Shown: positions 1 through 9,241 of the stretch, piece by piece
How the letters are laid out: the number at the start of each line of letters is the position of its first letter
How positions within the stretch are numbered: the first letter of the stretch is position 1
Assembly: GCA_041653615.1 (NCBI GenBank)
Contig: JBAZEZ010000009.1
Span: 1-64,000 of the forward strand
Origin: JAHJUB01 sp041653615 [NCBI: Candidatus Ratteibacteria bacterium]
GTDB taxonomy: Bacteria; Ratteibacteria; UBA8468; MWAK01
Reading direction: 5' to 3'
Length of the DNA stretch: 64,000 nucleotides
The notes under the pieces: generated by a model
The model's database searches: none
What the model saw: the letters and a program-made list of their open reading frames with translations, nothing else
Told to the model about the DNA's origin: nothing
Made by a program: the position numbers and the translations under genes

Positions 1-78
1 AAACTGGACGAGATTAGAAGCTACAACCGGGCGCTGTCGGGAACCGAGATAAACGCCTTGTGGTTGGGGAAACAATAG
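1..78 (+). CDS. C-terminal end of LamG/concanavalin-like domain protein (partial)
   Basis: The window opens inside a gene. Frame 1 reads 25 codons to a TAG stop at 76-78, with the peptide DEIRSYNRALSGTEI near the end. This Asp-Glu-x-Arg-x-Tyr-x-Arg-Ala-Leu signature is the usual last strand of LamG/Laminin_G_3 jelly-roll domains, which bind carbohydrate or protein in secreted bacterial proteins. Only the end is visible, so the rest of the architecture and any catalytic domain are unknown. It lies upstream of a glycosidase-type gene pair, which fits a polysaccharide-related role. Confidence 0.7.
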   Translation, partial: KLDEIRSYNRALSGTEINALWLGKQ

Positions 79-105
79 GGTAAGACAGGATTAAGATTAC
101 GCTTT

Positions 106-135
106 CGCGGCCACTATCATTCGGTAGTGGCCGCG
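106..135 (+). terminator. Strong hairpin after the LamG-type gene
   Basis: An 11-bp perfect stem (106-116 with 125-135) around an 8-nt loop lies 28 bases after the stop. No T-run follows, so it may act as an intrinsic terminator only weakly, or protect the mRNA 3' end. Confidence 0.5.
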
Positions 136-550
136 TGGAACCAACGAAAATGAACAAGATGTACCTCCCGCTGTCTTTTTAAAACCGCTGTTATCTCCAA
201 AAGAAATAGTGCCGTAAACCCATCCAACATCCCGCCTTTCTCTCTTTTACTTGCCCTGCGGTAACACACGACCATCCCATTTTATAATTCGTTTAGATTT
301 CTGCCGAAACGCTACAAAAACTGTTTTGTTTGACAGGCCGCATTCGAAATGGTTTAATATTACGATTGCAATAAAAACGATCCGGCGATTTCGCCTGAAG
401 ACTTTTTTCACACCTCAAAACCAATACGTGTTTTTACCCAGATAAAGTGGGCAAACTCAGTTCCGTCCGAAGTCCCCGTGAAAATTACATACACTATGGG
501 GCGGCTAATTTTAAATAGGCATAATAAGCCGTAACGTGCGGGAGGACAAA
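136..550. other. Gene-free leader region upstream of the URO-D-like gene
   Basis: About 415 bases without a convincing gene. A 64-codon open frame at 251-445 has no ribosome site and no recognisable features. The region holds a good promoter at 330-358 and would give the following gene a 5' leader of roughly 185 nt, which contains short hairpins (for example CGGCT at 505 with AGCCG near 528). Confidence 0.5.
330..358 (+). promoter_or_regulatory. Sigma-70-type promoter for the URO-D-like/GH95-like pair
   Basis: TTGACA at 330-335, a 17-base spacer and TTTAAT at 353-358. It faces the URO-D-like gene, with about 185 nt of leader before its start codon. Confidence 0.5.
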
Positions 551-1615
551 ATGACTTATCGCGAAAGAGTTTTAACCGTTTTTAAACATTCCGAACCAGA
601 CTGCGTGCCGGCGTGGCTGGGCGCTTCGCCGGAATTCCGGGAACTGGCAATACGCCATTTAGGATTGAACGACGACGAGAGTCTCTCGGTCCGGCTGGGA
701 GACCATTTCCGCCGTGTCTTTGCCGGATATGCCGGTCCGGAGCACGCCGGCCCGTTGTCCAACCTGCAGCGGGGCGCCACCTACCGGAGCCCTTTTGGAG
801 TGGAACGTCACGGCTATGGCTACGGCCAGCCCCTAAGCCACCCCCTGTCCAACGCCACCTCCGTTTCGGAGATAGACCGTTACCCCTGGCCGGACCCCGG
901 GTGGATAGACCCTTCCAACATCAGGAACGAAGCGCTGAAACATAACGGCCAGTATGCGATTCTGGGCGGTGACTGGTCTCCGTTCTGGCACGATGCCATC
1001 GACCTGCTGGGCATGGAGAACCTGCTCATCAAAATGTTTGACCAGCCGGAGTTGGTGGATACCGTCATGGGGCACATCGTCGATTACTACGCCGGCGCCA
1101 ACCAACGCATCTTTGAAGCGGCCGCGGGCCAAATAGACATCCTCTTCATCGGTAATGACTTTGGCACCCAGAGCGGACCGATAGTGGGAGAGGATTTATT
1201 CCGGCGGTTTATTCTGCCGCATCTTAAGCGGCTGGTTAACCTGGGACATGATTACGGCTTGAAGGTCTTGCTGCATTGCTGCGGCGGCTTCTTACCTCTC
1301 ATACCCGCGATGATTGAAATCGGGTTGGATGGGCTGCAGTCATTGCAACCGTCCTGCTCCGGCATGGAACCGGCCGGACTTAAAGCCGCCTTTGGCGGCA
1401 AAATCGTCTTCAACGGCTGTATTGATACCCAGCATGTGCTCATTGAGGGTACGCCCGACCTGGTGCGGACTAAAACACGCGAAATTATGTCGATCATGAA
1501 ACCGGGCGGCGGTTATATCGCCTCGCCCAGCCACGACTATCTGCTGCCGGGAACACCGGTTGAAAATGTCGTGGCGATGTTTGATGCCGTCCGCGAGTAC
1601 GGGTCATATGGTTGA
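551..1615 (+). CDS. Uroporphyrinogen decarboxylase (URO-D) family protein, methyltransferase-like
   Basis: A 354-residue TIM-barrel protein of the URO-D superfamily, which includes heme-pathway HemE and the MtaA/MtbA corrinoid methyltransferases. The segment VLLHCCGGF in the second half gives the His-x-Cys type metal site of the methyltransferase branch, and NGCID follows. The N-terminus lacks the Arg-rich HemE signature, so I do not call it hemE. The ATG at 551 is chosen because GGGAGG lies 6 bases upstream; an in-frame GTG at 536 overlaps that site. It is followed after 51 bases by a GH95-like gene. URO-D-like genes beside glycosidases are frequent in PVC-type genomes, but their substrate is unknown. 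Confidence 0.75.
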   Translation: MTYRERVLTVFKHSEPDCVPAWLGASPEFRELAIRHLGLNDDESLSVRLGDHFRRVFAGYAGPEHAGPLSNLQRGATYRSPFGVERHGYGYGQPLSHPLSNATSVSEIDRYPWPDPGWIDPSNIRNEALKHNGQYAILGGDWSPFWHDAIDLLGMENLLIKMFDQPELVDTVMGHIVDYYAGANQRIFEAAAGQIDILFIGNDFGTQSGPIVGEDLFRRFILPHLKRLVNLGHDYGLKVLLHCCGGFLPLIPAMIEIGLDGLQSLQPSCSGMEPAGLKAAFGGKIVFNGCIDTQHVLIEGTPDLVRTKTREIMSIMKPGGGYIASPSHDYLLPGTPVENVVAMFDAVREYGSYG

Positions 1616-1666
1616 TTTACCCAGACTAAAATATCTCTTTTTGCCGACCAAACGGAGAACGTCAGA

Positions 1667-4624
1667 ATGAAAACCAAAAAGGACAGCACGAAGGACCTGC
1701 GGGTTGGTAAACACAAACTTATCTTTACCGTTCCGCCGGACAACTGGCGCGATTCGTTTCCCATCGGCAACGGTGTTCTGGGCGCGACCGTATATCAGCC
1801 GGAAGGATGCTGGGAATGGGTGATAAACCAGATGGACGTAGTTACTTCTCACCACCATTATTTGTGCGGTAGCGATCCCTACGATAGCCCCAGCCAGAAC
1901 AAGTTCGCCGTAGAAGAGATAAAGCGCCGGGCACTGAAAATTCATCAGGACCCGGCAAATCCGGCAAACCAGGATTACAACAATTTTTTCGGTGACTACG
2001 ACGGTCCGCGGCGCTATGCCGGCACGTTTGACCCGATATGCGGCAGACTGCGGATATTTCTGGACCGGGACAAGTCCCTGGCGGTGGTTTCCACCGAGCA
2101 GAATTTGAGTCTTGAAACCGCCTGCGTCCGGATTGAAGAAAATTACGACCGCGGAAAGATTGCTTGCGAGACGTTCGTTTCGCAGGACGCAAAAATCCTT
2201 CTGATAAAAATAAGCCGGACCGGCCGAAGCCCGTCTGTCTCCGGCATAGAAATACATCCGGACGTTTCGTACCCCGGTAAACTGGCCGTGGCAAATGGGG
2301 TTGGCCTTGTGACAGGAAACACGGCGGAGGGTTTTTCCCACGTCATGGCGGCCAAGGTAATTGAAGGAAAGGGTGAATTCAAGGTTGGTAAGGATAAGCT
2401 GGAACTCAAAATACCTCACGGTGTAACCGACTTTGTCCTGGCAGTTACGGTGGCAACTTCGCTTGATAACCAAAACCCGGCAGAAGCGGCTTGCCGGATT
2501 TTAAATGAATTCGGTCAAAAAGATTACGGAAGAATCAAGGCAAGCCACATCGCCCGCTGGACAGAATTCTGGGCCAAGTCCGAAATAAATATCCCCGACA
2601 AGTTCCTGGAGTATCTCTGGTACTTCTCTTTCTATCTTTTAAACTCAACCTCCGGACTCGGCGCCAAGAATCCGCAAGGCGCCTCTGTATACGGCCTCTT
2701 TTACAACAATCCGACCATCTGGCCTAACTGCTGGTATGAAGACGTTAACATTGAAGAAGCGTTCTGGTCGGTTTACGTCGGGAACCACCTGGAATTATCA
2801 AATTCATTTGTCGCGGGAGTGAAAGCCCGTCTGCCGCGGGCGCGTAACTCGGCCCGCCTGAAATACGGCGCGAAGGGCGCCTCATACGGCGACTACTTTC
2901 TTTTTCACTGTATCGGACCCTGGTATTGCCAGTACCTGTGGTGGCATTACCGTTATTCCCGGGATGAATCATTCCTGCGGGAAACCGCTTATCCCATCAT
3001 GAAGGAGGTTCTCGCTTTTTTTGAGGATATTTTGGTCCGGGAGGACGACGGAACCCTATCCTTATTCCCTTCCATCTGCCCGGAACAGGGCCCGGTAACC
3101 AAAAATGATACGCTTGGTTTGGCCGGTATCAAGTACCTGCTTAAGGCCGGAATTGAAAGCACCGGGATATTATCCGTTGATTCCGAAAAGGCAAAAAAAT
3201 GGACAGGGATGCTGGCCGCTCTTTCCGGATACGCGACCGCTGATTCCAAATACGGTAAAATCATGCTTGATTCCCAATGGGCGTCTCCGGACCTCTACCT
3301 GGCGCACTCCAGCGTCCTTATGCCCATCTACCCCCTTCGTGAGGTTACCGGAGAAACAGCCAGAAACACCTTGCGCTATGCCGAAGAACGCCAGGGGGTC
3401 GGAACGCACAATTTCGTTTGGCTGGCCGGCGCGGCGGCCGCGCTGGGCATGGGCGATGAGGCAGTCCGCCTGCTCTACGAAAATGGCCTGGTCCACATGC
3501 TGGTTCCGACCGGATTGATTGTAGAGAATACGGAACGTAATTTTCAGGCATGCAGCGTTCTGTTTCCGCCCAGTTATTCACCTTTTCTGCCGGAAACCGC
3601 CGGCGGCGTTTCGGCGGCGATTAATGAGATGCTTATCCAGAGCCGTCCGGAATACATCGCCGTTTTCCCCGCCATACCAAAAAAATGGCCGAACGTCTCG
3701 TTTTCAAAACTCCTGGCGGAAGGCGCCTTTGAGGTATCTGCGGAAATGCGTGAGGGTAAAACCGTCTGCGTTGAAATCAGAAGTTTAGCCGGCGGCAAGT
3801 GCCGCCTTCTGAATCCCTGGCCGGATAAGGGAACGGTGGTTTATCAGGAAGAAGATAACAAAGGAACGGAAACACAGGAACGCATAATCGAGATTTTAAC
3901 GGAGAAGAACCGGAAATACCGCCTGGAACCGACGGAAAAAACAGTTAAGTCCTTACCCGCCGTTTCCAAACCGGAACCGAAAATCGTTCAGCCGCTGGTT
4001 TATGCTTCACCCGGCAAAAGCCGGATATTCATCGGCCGCAGTGAAACCAGCCATTTTCTGGAAAAGATTGACCGGTTTCTGTTTAACCCGAGATTGGGCG
4101 CTTTTGAAATCCCCCGGGCTACAAAGTACAAACTTGACTTCGGCGCCGGCAAGCGGATTAAAGACTATCCGGCCATCGTTCCCAGGCAATTCCTCTTTCC
4201 CAACAAGTACGGCGGTGATTTTGCGCCAGTCCGGCCGGACACTCTTTGGCAGACAAATTTTCGCTATGGGTTCGGATGGAAGGAAAAGAGAAAATTGTTT
4301 GAGGTAAACAGGCGCGGCCCGGACTCGCTCCGCCGGGATTTCATCTACGGCAAGGAAGAGGCTGAATTTCAAGTCTTTCTCACCGAGGGGTCCTACCAAG
4401 CGTTTATCGTTTCCGGCGACTATAAAGAACCCCGGGGCATCACCCATATTACGTTTCCCGACAAGCATGCCTGGGAAACCGGCCGGAAATCCGCACTCTC
4501 CGGTTTCAGCGTTGAAGTCATTTCTTTCGACGTTTCCGGCAACGGCCCAGCGTCTTTTATCTTTTCTTCCCGACGGAATTCCTGCTGGAAAATCAATCTT
4601 TTTTTGATTAATTACGTTCCTTAG
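1667..4624 (+). CDS. GH95-like (alpha/alpha)6 glycoside hydrolase with C-terminal beta domain
   Basis: 985 residues. The N-terminus carries PIGNGVLGA, the signature of the beta-sandwich of GH95/GH65-type enzymes. Around residue 361 the run VNIEEAFW followed by GNHLE matches the GH95 segment holding the two catalytic-base Asn residues. Near residue 472 FPSICPEQ matches the PSxSPEN motif with the general-acid Glu. The usual QIDGNFG segment before EMLLQS is replaced near residue 645 by PFLPETAGGVSAAINEMLIQS-like sequence, so the specificity may differ from fucosidase. Residues about 760-985 form an extra domain with FGFGW-like and LRRDFIYG motifs resembling malectin-like modules of plant-polysaccharide enzymes. 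No signal peptide is evident, which is odd for this family. The substrate is not predictable. Confidence 0.65.
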   Translation: MKTKKDSTKDLRVGKHKLIFTVPPDNWRDSFPIGNGVLGATVYQPEGCWEWVINQMDVVTSHHHYLCGSDPYDSPSQNKFAVEEIKRRALKIHQDPANPANQDYNNFFGDYDGPRRYAGTFDPICGRLRIFLDRDKSLAVVSTEQNLSLETACVRIEENYDRGKIACETFVSQDAKILLIKISRTGRSPSVSGIEIHPDVSYPGKLAVANGVGLVTGNTAEGFSHVMAAKVIEGKGEFKVGKDKLELKIPHGVTDFVLAVTVATSLDNQNPAEAACRILNEFGQKDYGRIKASHIARWTEFWAKSEINIPDKFLEYLWYFSFYLLNSTSGLGAKNPQGASVYGLFYNNPTIWPNCWYEDVNIEEAFWSVYVGNHLELSNSFVAGVKARLPRARNSARLKYGAKGASYGDYFLFHCIGPWYCQYLWWHYRYSRDESFLRETAYPIMKEVLAFFEDILVREDDGTLSLFPSICPEQGPVTKNDTLGLAGIKYLLKAGIESTGILSVDSEKAKKWTGMLAALSGYATADSKYGKIMLDSQWASPDLYLAHSSVLMPIYPLREVTGETARNTLRYAEERQGVGTHNFVWLAGAAAALGMGDEAVRLLYENGLVHMLVPTGLIVENTERNFQACSVLFPPSYSPFLPETAGGVSAAINEMLIQSRPEYIAVFPAIPKKWPNVSFSKLLAEGAFEVSAEMREGKTVCVEIRSLAGGKCRLLNPWPDKGTVVYQEEDNKGTETQERIIEILTEKNRKYRLEPTEKTVKSLPAVSKPEPKIVQPLVYASPGKSRIFIGRSETSHFLEKIDRFLFNPRLGAFEIPRATKYKLDFGAGKRIKDYPAIVPRQFLFPNKYGGDFAPVRPDTLWQTNFRYGFGWKEKRKLFEVNRRGPDSLRRDFIYGKEEAEFQVFLTEGSYQAFIVSGDYKEPRGITHITFPDKHAWETGRKSALSGFSVEVISFDVSGNGPASFIFSSRRNSCWKINLFLINYVP

Positions 4625-4692
4625 TAGTTCAGGAAAAACGAGAAGCGAGAAGATAGAAACAACTTGATACGAGATGCCTTGACGGAAAAGAT

Positions 4693-5067
4693 TTGAAAAA
4701 GGTAAAATATCGTTTAATGTTTACTCTACTGGTGGTCCTGCATATCTTTGTCAGCGTTCTCCTGATTGGCGCGGTTTTGATTCAAAGCGGACGGGGAGCG
4801 GCTACGGCCAACATCTTCGGCGGCGCCCGGGCCGCGGAAAACGTCTTCGGGGCTTCCACGCCGTCAATCCTGAACCGGATTACCACAGTGCTGGCGGCAC
4901 TGTTTATCATTACCTCCATCTCCCTGACGATTTTTGCCGGGAAAAATCAGCGTTCGGTTATCAAAAGAAGTCTAAAAACATTGCCGGCTCCCGCTCAAGA
5001 ATTTCCGGTTCCGGTTAATCCAACAACTGCGATACCAAATCCGGTACCAAACACCCCGGCAAAATAA
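4693..5067 (+). CDS. secG: Protein translocase subunit SecG
   Basis: 124 residues with two transmembrane helices (about 9-28 and 58-78) joined by a loop containing LIQSGRGAATANIFGGA, the SecG hallmark (IQxGKGA..G..FGGG). SecG assists SecYE in the inner membrane. The tail after residue 85 is Pro-rich and unconserved. The start may be TTG 4693 or ATG 4717; the TTG gives the short cytoplasmic segment and has GGAAAAG upstream. secD and secF lie 7 kb downstream, not adjacent. Confidence 0.85.
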   Translation: MKKVKYRLMFTLLVVLHIFVSVLLIGAVLIQSGRGAATANIFGGARAAENVFGASTPSILNRITTVLAALFIITSISLTIFAGKNQRSVIKRSLKTLPAPAQEFPVPVNPTTAIPNPVPNTPAK

Positions 5068-5104
5068 CGACGCGATATAATTGCACCCGCAAACAACTTC
5101 AATC

Positions 5105-5226
5105 GGACGCAGATTACCGCAGATAATCGCAGATACAGATTTTAAAGATTACTTTAAAGAGATACCTTAAAATTATTTTTTAAGTCTTAAATCTTTATCC
5201 CGTAGTTTCTGCGTATATCTGCGTCC
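5105..5226. repeat. Repeat family A, copy 1
   Basis: Starts GGACGCAGATTACCGCAGA and ends with the inverted TCTGCGTATATCTGCGTCC; the AT-rich middle is variable. One of six family A elements of about 100-120 bp. Lies between secG and dnaE. Confidence 0.85.
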
Positions 5227-5247
5227 CCTTCATAAGGTAATAAAACG

Positions 5248-8200
5248 ATGGCGGAATTTGTCCACCTTCATCTCCATACCGAATACAGCCTCCTGGATGG
5301 AATGTGCCGCATCTCCGAAGCAACCCGTCTGGCCAAAAAATGGGGGATGCGGAGTCTGGCCATCACCGACCACGGAAAGATGTTCGGTGTAATTCCTTTC
5401 TACCAGGAAGCCCTCAAGAATGGCGTCAAACCGATTATCGGCAGCGAGTTCTATCTGGCGCCGGCCGGCCGCTCGGAAAAAAGAGGCGAGAAGACCGGAG
5501 ACGCCTATTCCCACCTGACCCTGCTTGCCAAAAATGATGAAGGCTACCGGAACCTGATGCGCCTTTCCACGCTCGCCCACACCGAAGGGTTTTACCACCG
5601 GCCACGCATCGACCGGGAACTGATTGAAAAACACAACCAGGGCGTCGTCCTCTTAAGCGGCTGTCTGAAAGGCTCAATTAACTCCCTCCTGCTGCAAGAC
5701 CGGGAAGAAGAAGCGGAAAAAACAGCGGCCTATTACCGCAACATTTTCAAGGCCGATTTTTACCTGGAAATTCAGAATAACGGCCTTCCGGAACAGGAAA
5801 AAGTCCTGCCTAAGATTGTGGCGCTCGGCAAAAAATTAGGAATCCCCCTGGTGGCAACCAACGACTGCCATTATCTCTCGCAACAGGACAGCGTGGCTCA
5901 TGATGCTCTGCTCTGCATCCAAACCGGCAGCCATCTGCAGGACGAAAAACGGCTCAAATTCTCCTCAGACCAGTTCTATTTCCGAAGCGGCCAGGAAATG
6001 GAAGCAATCTTCGGAGAACTACCCGAATCCCTGAAAAACACCCTGGCCATTGCCGAAAAATGCAACCTGGAACTGGAATTCGGCCAGCCGAAGCTGCCCC
6101 ACTACGTGCCGCCGACCGGAACAACCCTGAGCCAGCGTTTGCGCCAGTTGGCGGAAATCGGGTTAAAAGAGCGCTACCAGATTGACCAAAAGAACTTTTC
6201 CGAAACACAAAAGCCGGTCATTGAGCGGGTCGAAACAGAACTGAAAGTCATTGAAAACATGGGGTATCCCGGCTATTTTCTGGTTATCCAGGATATCGTC
6301 AATTTCGCGAAGCAAAACGGCATCGCGGTCGGTCCCGGACGCGGCTCCGCAGCCGGAAGCGTAGTCGCGTACCTGCTTGGAATAACCGACATTGACCCTT
6401 TAAAATACGGGCTTATCTTTGAACGTTTCCTCAACCCGAACCGAATTTCGCTGCCGGATATTGACATTGATTTTGAGGATAGCCGCCGCGATGAAATAAT
6501 CACTTACGTCCGCAGCAAATACGGCGCCACCCAGGTTGCCCAGATAGTTACCTTCGGAACCCTTTCCGCCCGCTCGGTAATCCGGGACGTGGGCCGCGTA
6601 ATGGGTTTACCTTACGCCGAAGTGGATAAAGTCGCTAAACTGGTACCGGGAGAACTGCATATCAAGCTTGCCGAAGCGCTAAACCAGGAACCGGAGCTGG
6701 CCCGTCTGGTTTCCGGTAATGAAGAGATGCGGCGGCTTTTTGAAATTTCCAAAACCCTGGAGGGCCTGCCCCGGCATGCTTCCACCCACGCGGCCGGAAT
6801 CGTCATCGGCGATAAACCCCTGGAAGAATACGCTCCGCTCTTCCTGGGCACCAACGACGCGGTTACCACCCAGTACGACATGAACGCGCTCAGCGAAATC
6901 GGCCTCCTGAAAATTGACCTGCTGGGTCTTAAAACATTAACCGTAATTGACCAGGCAAAAAAACTGATTGACCAGCGCTACCACCGGCCCATAACTTTCC
7001 CGCCGGATGACCGCCGCACCTACCAGATGCTCTCCGAAGGCAACAGTTTCGGCATCTTCCAACTGGAAAGCACCGGCATGCGCGACCTCCTGCGCAAAAT
7101 CAGTCCCAACGTTTTTGAAGATATCATAGCCATCCTTGCTCTGTACCGTCCCGGCCCCCTGGGAAGCGGAATGGTGGAGAGTTTTATCACCGGTAAGAAA
7201 CATCCGGGTAAAATCCACTACGACCATCCGGTCCTGAAAGAAATCCTGCTCTCAACCCATGGCATAATACTCTACCAGGAACAGGTAATGGAAGTCGTAC
7301 ATCGGCTGGGTAATTTTACGCTGGCGGAAAGCGACCTTTTCCGCAGAGCGATGGGTAAGAAAATTCCGGAAATAATGGAGGAGAACCAAGAACGTTTTGT
7401 GAAGGGCGGCCGGCAAAACGGACTTTCCGAGAAGATCGCGGAGAAAATTTTTAACCAGATCGTGAAGTTTGCCGGTTACGGATTCAACAAGAGCCACAGC
7501 GCCGGCTATGCCACCATCTCCTACCAGACAGCCTACCTGAAAGCCAACTACCCCCTGGAATTCATGGCCGCGCTCTTGAACAGCGAAACCGGCAACAGCG
7601 ACAAGATTGTGGAATATACCCAGGAATCCGAACGGATGCACATCTGGATTCTGCCGCCCTGCGTCGAAGAGAGTTTTGCCTATTTCACCGTCTTCGGCAA
7701 CGATATCCGATTCGGTCTGGCCGCAATCAAAAACGTCGGCTTTTCCGCGATCGAATCAATCGTCAGCGCCCGGGAAAAAGACGGACCCTTCAAAGACCTT
7801 TTTGATTTCTGCCGTCGGGTGGACTTACGCCTGGTAAACCGAAAGGTCCTGGAAAGTCTGATTAAAGCAGGCGCCTTCGACCTTTTCCGCCTGCACCGCA
7901 GCCAATTAATGGCCCTGATTCCCTACACGCTCCAAACAGCCGGCAGTTATCAGGAAGACGAACGCCGCGGCCAGAACACACTCTTCGGTGATTCCAGCGC
8001 CACCGTCAAATTCCGGATGCCCGGGGAAGTTACGGCTTTGCCGGAGTGGACGGAACCGGAAATCCTGGCCGGTGAAAGAGAGGTGCTGGGTTTTTATCTC
8101 TCCGGACACCCACTCGGACACTACGAAAAGATTTTGACCCAATTTGCCAAAAACAACGTCAAGGAAGTCCTCGCCCTGAAATCCGGCGCGACGGTACGGT

Positions 8201-8688
8201 TAGGCGGCCTGATTGAAAAGGTCAAAAAATTAGTAACCAAAAGAGAAGGGAAGCGCATGGCCAGTTTCACTTTCGAGGACCTGACCGCCAAAATTGAAGC
8301 GATGGTCTTTCCGGAAGCCTTCGAAAAATTTGCCGGGTTCATCCACCCCGGCAGCATCGTCTTTTTGGAAGGAAGAGTTGACGTCAGGGAAGAAACCGCG
8401 CAGATACTGGTCAGTGAAATCGTACCCGTTTCTGAAGGAATAAAACGCTATACCCAAAAGGTGGAAGTCACTTTCTTTCCGGCCGGAACTGAAGAAAAGA
8501 CCCTGAAAAAATTTCAAGACCTGGTTGCGAAATACCCGGGCACAACACCGCTCCACCTGAAACTGATGTTCACCGGTAAACGGGCCGCCCTGGTAAAATT
8601 GAACGGCGATTACCGAGTCGCTCCGGAAGAATCTTTCGTAAAAGCAGCCGAAGATATCTTCGGCCAATCTTCCGTAACTCTTTCGTAA
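5248..8688 (+). CDS. dnaE: DNA polymerase III subunit alpha
   Basis: 1146 residues, normal for DnaE1, the replicative polymerase. The N-terminal PHP domain starts with HLHTEYSLLDG. The catalytic aspartates sit in PDIDIDF (about residues 402-408) and a GPGRGSAAGS motif lies just upstream. Helix-hairpin-helix and OB-fold regions follow after about residue 780 and near 985-1060. No intein or proofreading exonuclease domain is seen. The start codon lies 21 bases after repeat A copy 1, so the promoter must be in or beyond the repeat. Confidence 0.97.
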   Translation: MAEFVHLHLHTEYSLLDGMCRISEATRLAKKWGMRSLAITDHGKMFGVIPFYQEALKNGVKPIIGSEFYLAPAGRSEKRGEKTGDAYSHLTLLAKNDEGYRNLMRLSTLAHTEGFYHRPRIDRELIEKHNQGVVLLSGCLKGSINSLLLQDREEEAEKTAAYYRNIFKADFYLEIQNNGLPEQEKVLPKIVALGKKLGIPLVATNDCHYLSQQDSVAHDALLCIQTGSHLQDEKRLKFSSDQFYFRSGQEMEAIFGELPESLKNTLAIAEKCNLELEFGQPKLPHYVPPTGTTLSQRLRQLAEIGLKERYQIDQKNFSETQKPVIERVETELKVIENMGYPGYFLVIQDIVNFAKQNGIAVGPGRGSAAGSVVAYLLGITDIDPLKYGLIFERFLNPNRISLPDIDIDFEDSRRDEIITYVRSKYGATQVAQIVTFGTLSARSVIRDVGRVMGLPYAEVDKVAKLVPGELHIKLAEALNQEPELARLVSGNEEMRRLFEISKTLEGLPRHASTHAAGIVIGDKPLEEYAPLFLGTNDAVTTQYDMNALSEIGLLKIDLLGLKTLTVIDQAKKLIDQRYHRPITFPPDDRRTYQMLSEGNSFGIFQLESTGMRDLLRKISPNVFEDIIAILALYRPGPLGSGMVESFITGKKHPGKIHYDHPVLKEILLSTHGIILYQEQVMEVVHRLGNFTLAESDLFRRAMGKKIPEIMEENQERFVKGGRQNGLSEKIAEKIFNQIVKFAGYGFNKSHSAGYATISYQTAYLKANYPLEFMAALLNSETGNSDKIVEYTQESERMHIWILPPCVEESFAYFTVFGNDIRFGLAAIKNVGFSAIESIVSAREKDGPFKDLFDFCRRVDLRLVNRKVLESLIKAGAFDLFRLHRSQLMALIPYTLQTAGSYQEDERRGQNTLFGDSSATVKFRMPGEVTALPEWTEPEILAGEREVLGFYLSGHPLGHYEKILTQFAKNNVKEVLALKSGATVRLGGLIEKVKKLVTKREGKRMASFTFEDLTAKIEAMVFPEAFEKFAGFIHPGSIVFLEGRVDVREETAQILVSEIVPVSEGIKRYTQKVEVTFFPAGTEEKTLKKFQDLVAKYPGTTPLHLKLMFTGKRAALVKLNGDYRVAPEESFVKAAEDIFGQSSVTLS

Positions 8689-8933
8689 CACCCAACTGGT
8701 AGCGCTCCCCAATTCTTTCCCGGCCAAAAAAATAACCGCAGAGCAAAATCGGGCCTTTACCCTATAAAGCTCGTGCGGTTTGCGAAGCCCGCTTCAGCGG
8801 TTATGTCAGGCTTTGCCCGACGACCGCGTCCGCCGAAACTTTAGTGAAGGCGGAAGCCCGCGTTGTTTTGTTAAGCCCCCCTTCGCTAACCGCGCCATAG
8901 CCTTGGCGACGCCAAAGGCTTCGGCGGACACGG

Positions 8934-8959
8934 TCGGGGCGACTGGATACGAACCACTT
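8934..8959 (-). pseudogene. Duplicated 3' end of tRNA-Pro
   Basis: TCGGGGCGACTGGATACGAA here matches the acceptor 3' strand and T-arm of the intact tRNA-Pro at 9118-9143, with one T-loop change (TAC for TTC). It is in the same orientation 184 bases away. Such a fragment is what site-specific integration at a tRNA 3' end leaves behind. Confidence 0.55.
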
Positions 8960-9020
8960 CGCTCCGGAAACAGGTCTTTAGCTGGTCGCTACAAGACCTG
9001 ACGTTTCCTGCGCTCGTTTT

Positions 9021-9042
9021 AAGAGGGGGCAGGCCCCCTCTT
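9021..9042 (+). terminator. GC-rich hairpin, possible terminator
   Basis: AAGAGGGGGC pairs with GCCCCCTCTT (10 bp), followed on the plus strand by AATTTTCT. It could terminate dnaE transcripts 330 bases after its stop, or tRNA transcripts from the other side. Confidence 0.4.
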
Positions 9043-9117
9043 AATTTTCTCCCCCAAACGTGAAGGGAACTTTCCCTTCACACATCCCTGGGTTCGAATC
9101 CTCCTTCAGGAAGAATG

Positions 9118-9191
9118 TCGGGGCGACTGGATTCGAACCAGCGACCACCTGAACCCCATTCAGGTGCGCTACCAGGCTGCGCTACGCCCCG
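9118..9191 (-). tRNA. tRNA-Pro (anticodon GGG)
   Basis: The minus strand folds as a cloverleaf: acceptor CGGGGCG/CGCCCCG, D-arm GCGC/GCGC, anticodon loop ATGGGGT giving GGG, and T-arm CTGGTTCGAATCCAG. Discriminator A is followed by CATT, so the CCA tail is not encoded. Confidence 0.95.
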
Positions 9192-9192
9192 A

Positions 9193-9241
9193 AATAATCC
9201 TGTCATTCCCGCCTACCACATGCGGGAATGACAGGATTATT
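9193..9241. repeat. Repeat family C, copy 1 (20-bp perfect hairpin)
   Basis: AATAATCCTGTCATTCCCGC pairs perfectly with its inverse around a 9-base loop. It fills the whole gap between the tRNA 5' end and the stop codon of the methyltransferase gene, overlapping that stop. It could terminate the methyltransferase mRNA. Confidence 0.8.

Larger units (their letters stand above)
8689..9117. other. Repeat-rich spacer between dnaE and tRNA-Pro
   Basis: No gene seen. It holds several nested palindromes of the GTCCGCC...GGCGG type (8826-8860 and 8900-8931), a tRNA-Pro 3'-end duplicate (8934-8959), a hairpin of GGAAAC/GTTTCC with AGGTCTT/AAGACCT arms (about 8963-9009), and a 10-bp stem at 9021-9042. 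A T-arm-like GGTTCGAATCC at about 9091 on the plus strand is not part of a complete tRNA. Confidence 0.6.

Noticed and set aside
251-445. 64-codon open frame before the URO-D-like gene
   Set aside because: No ribosome site, no recognisable features, and a good promoter runs through it.
1604-2473. 289-codon antisense frame in the GH95-like gene
   Set aside because: It covers the conserved N-terminal domain on the other strand and has no ribosome site.
9081-9112. Second tRNA on the plus strand with a GGTTCGAATCC T-loop
   Set aside because: No matching acceptor, D-arm or anticodon arm could be formed.
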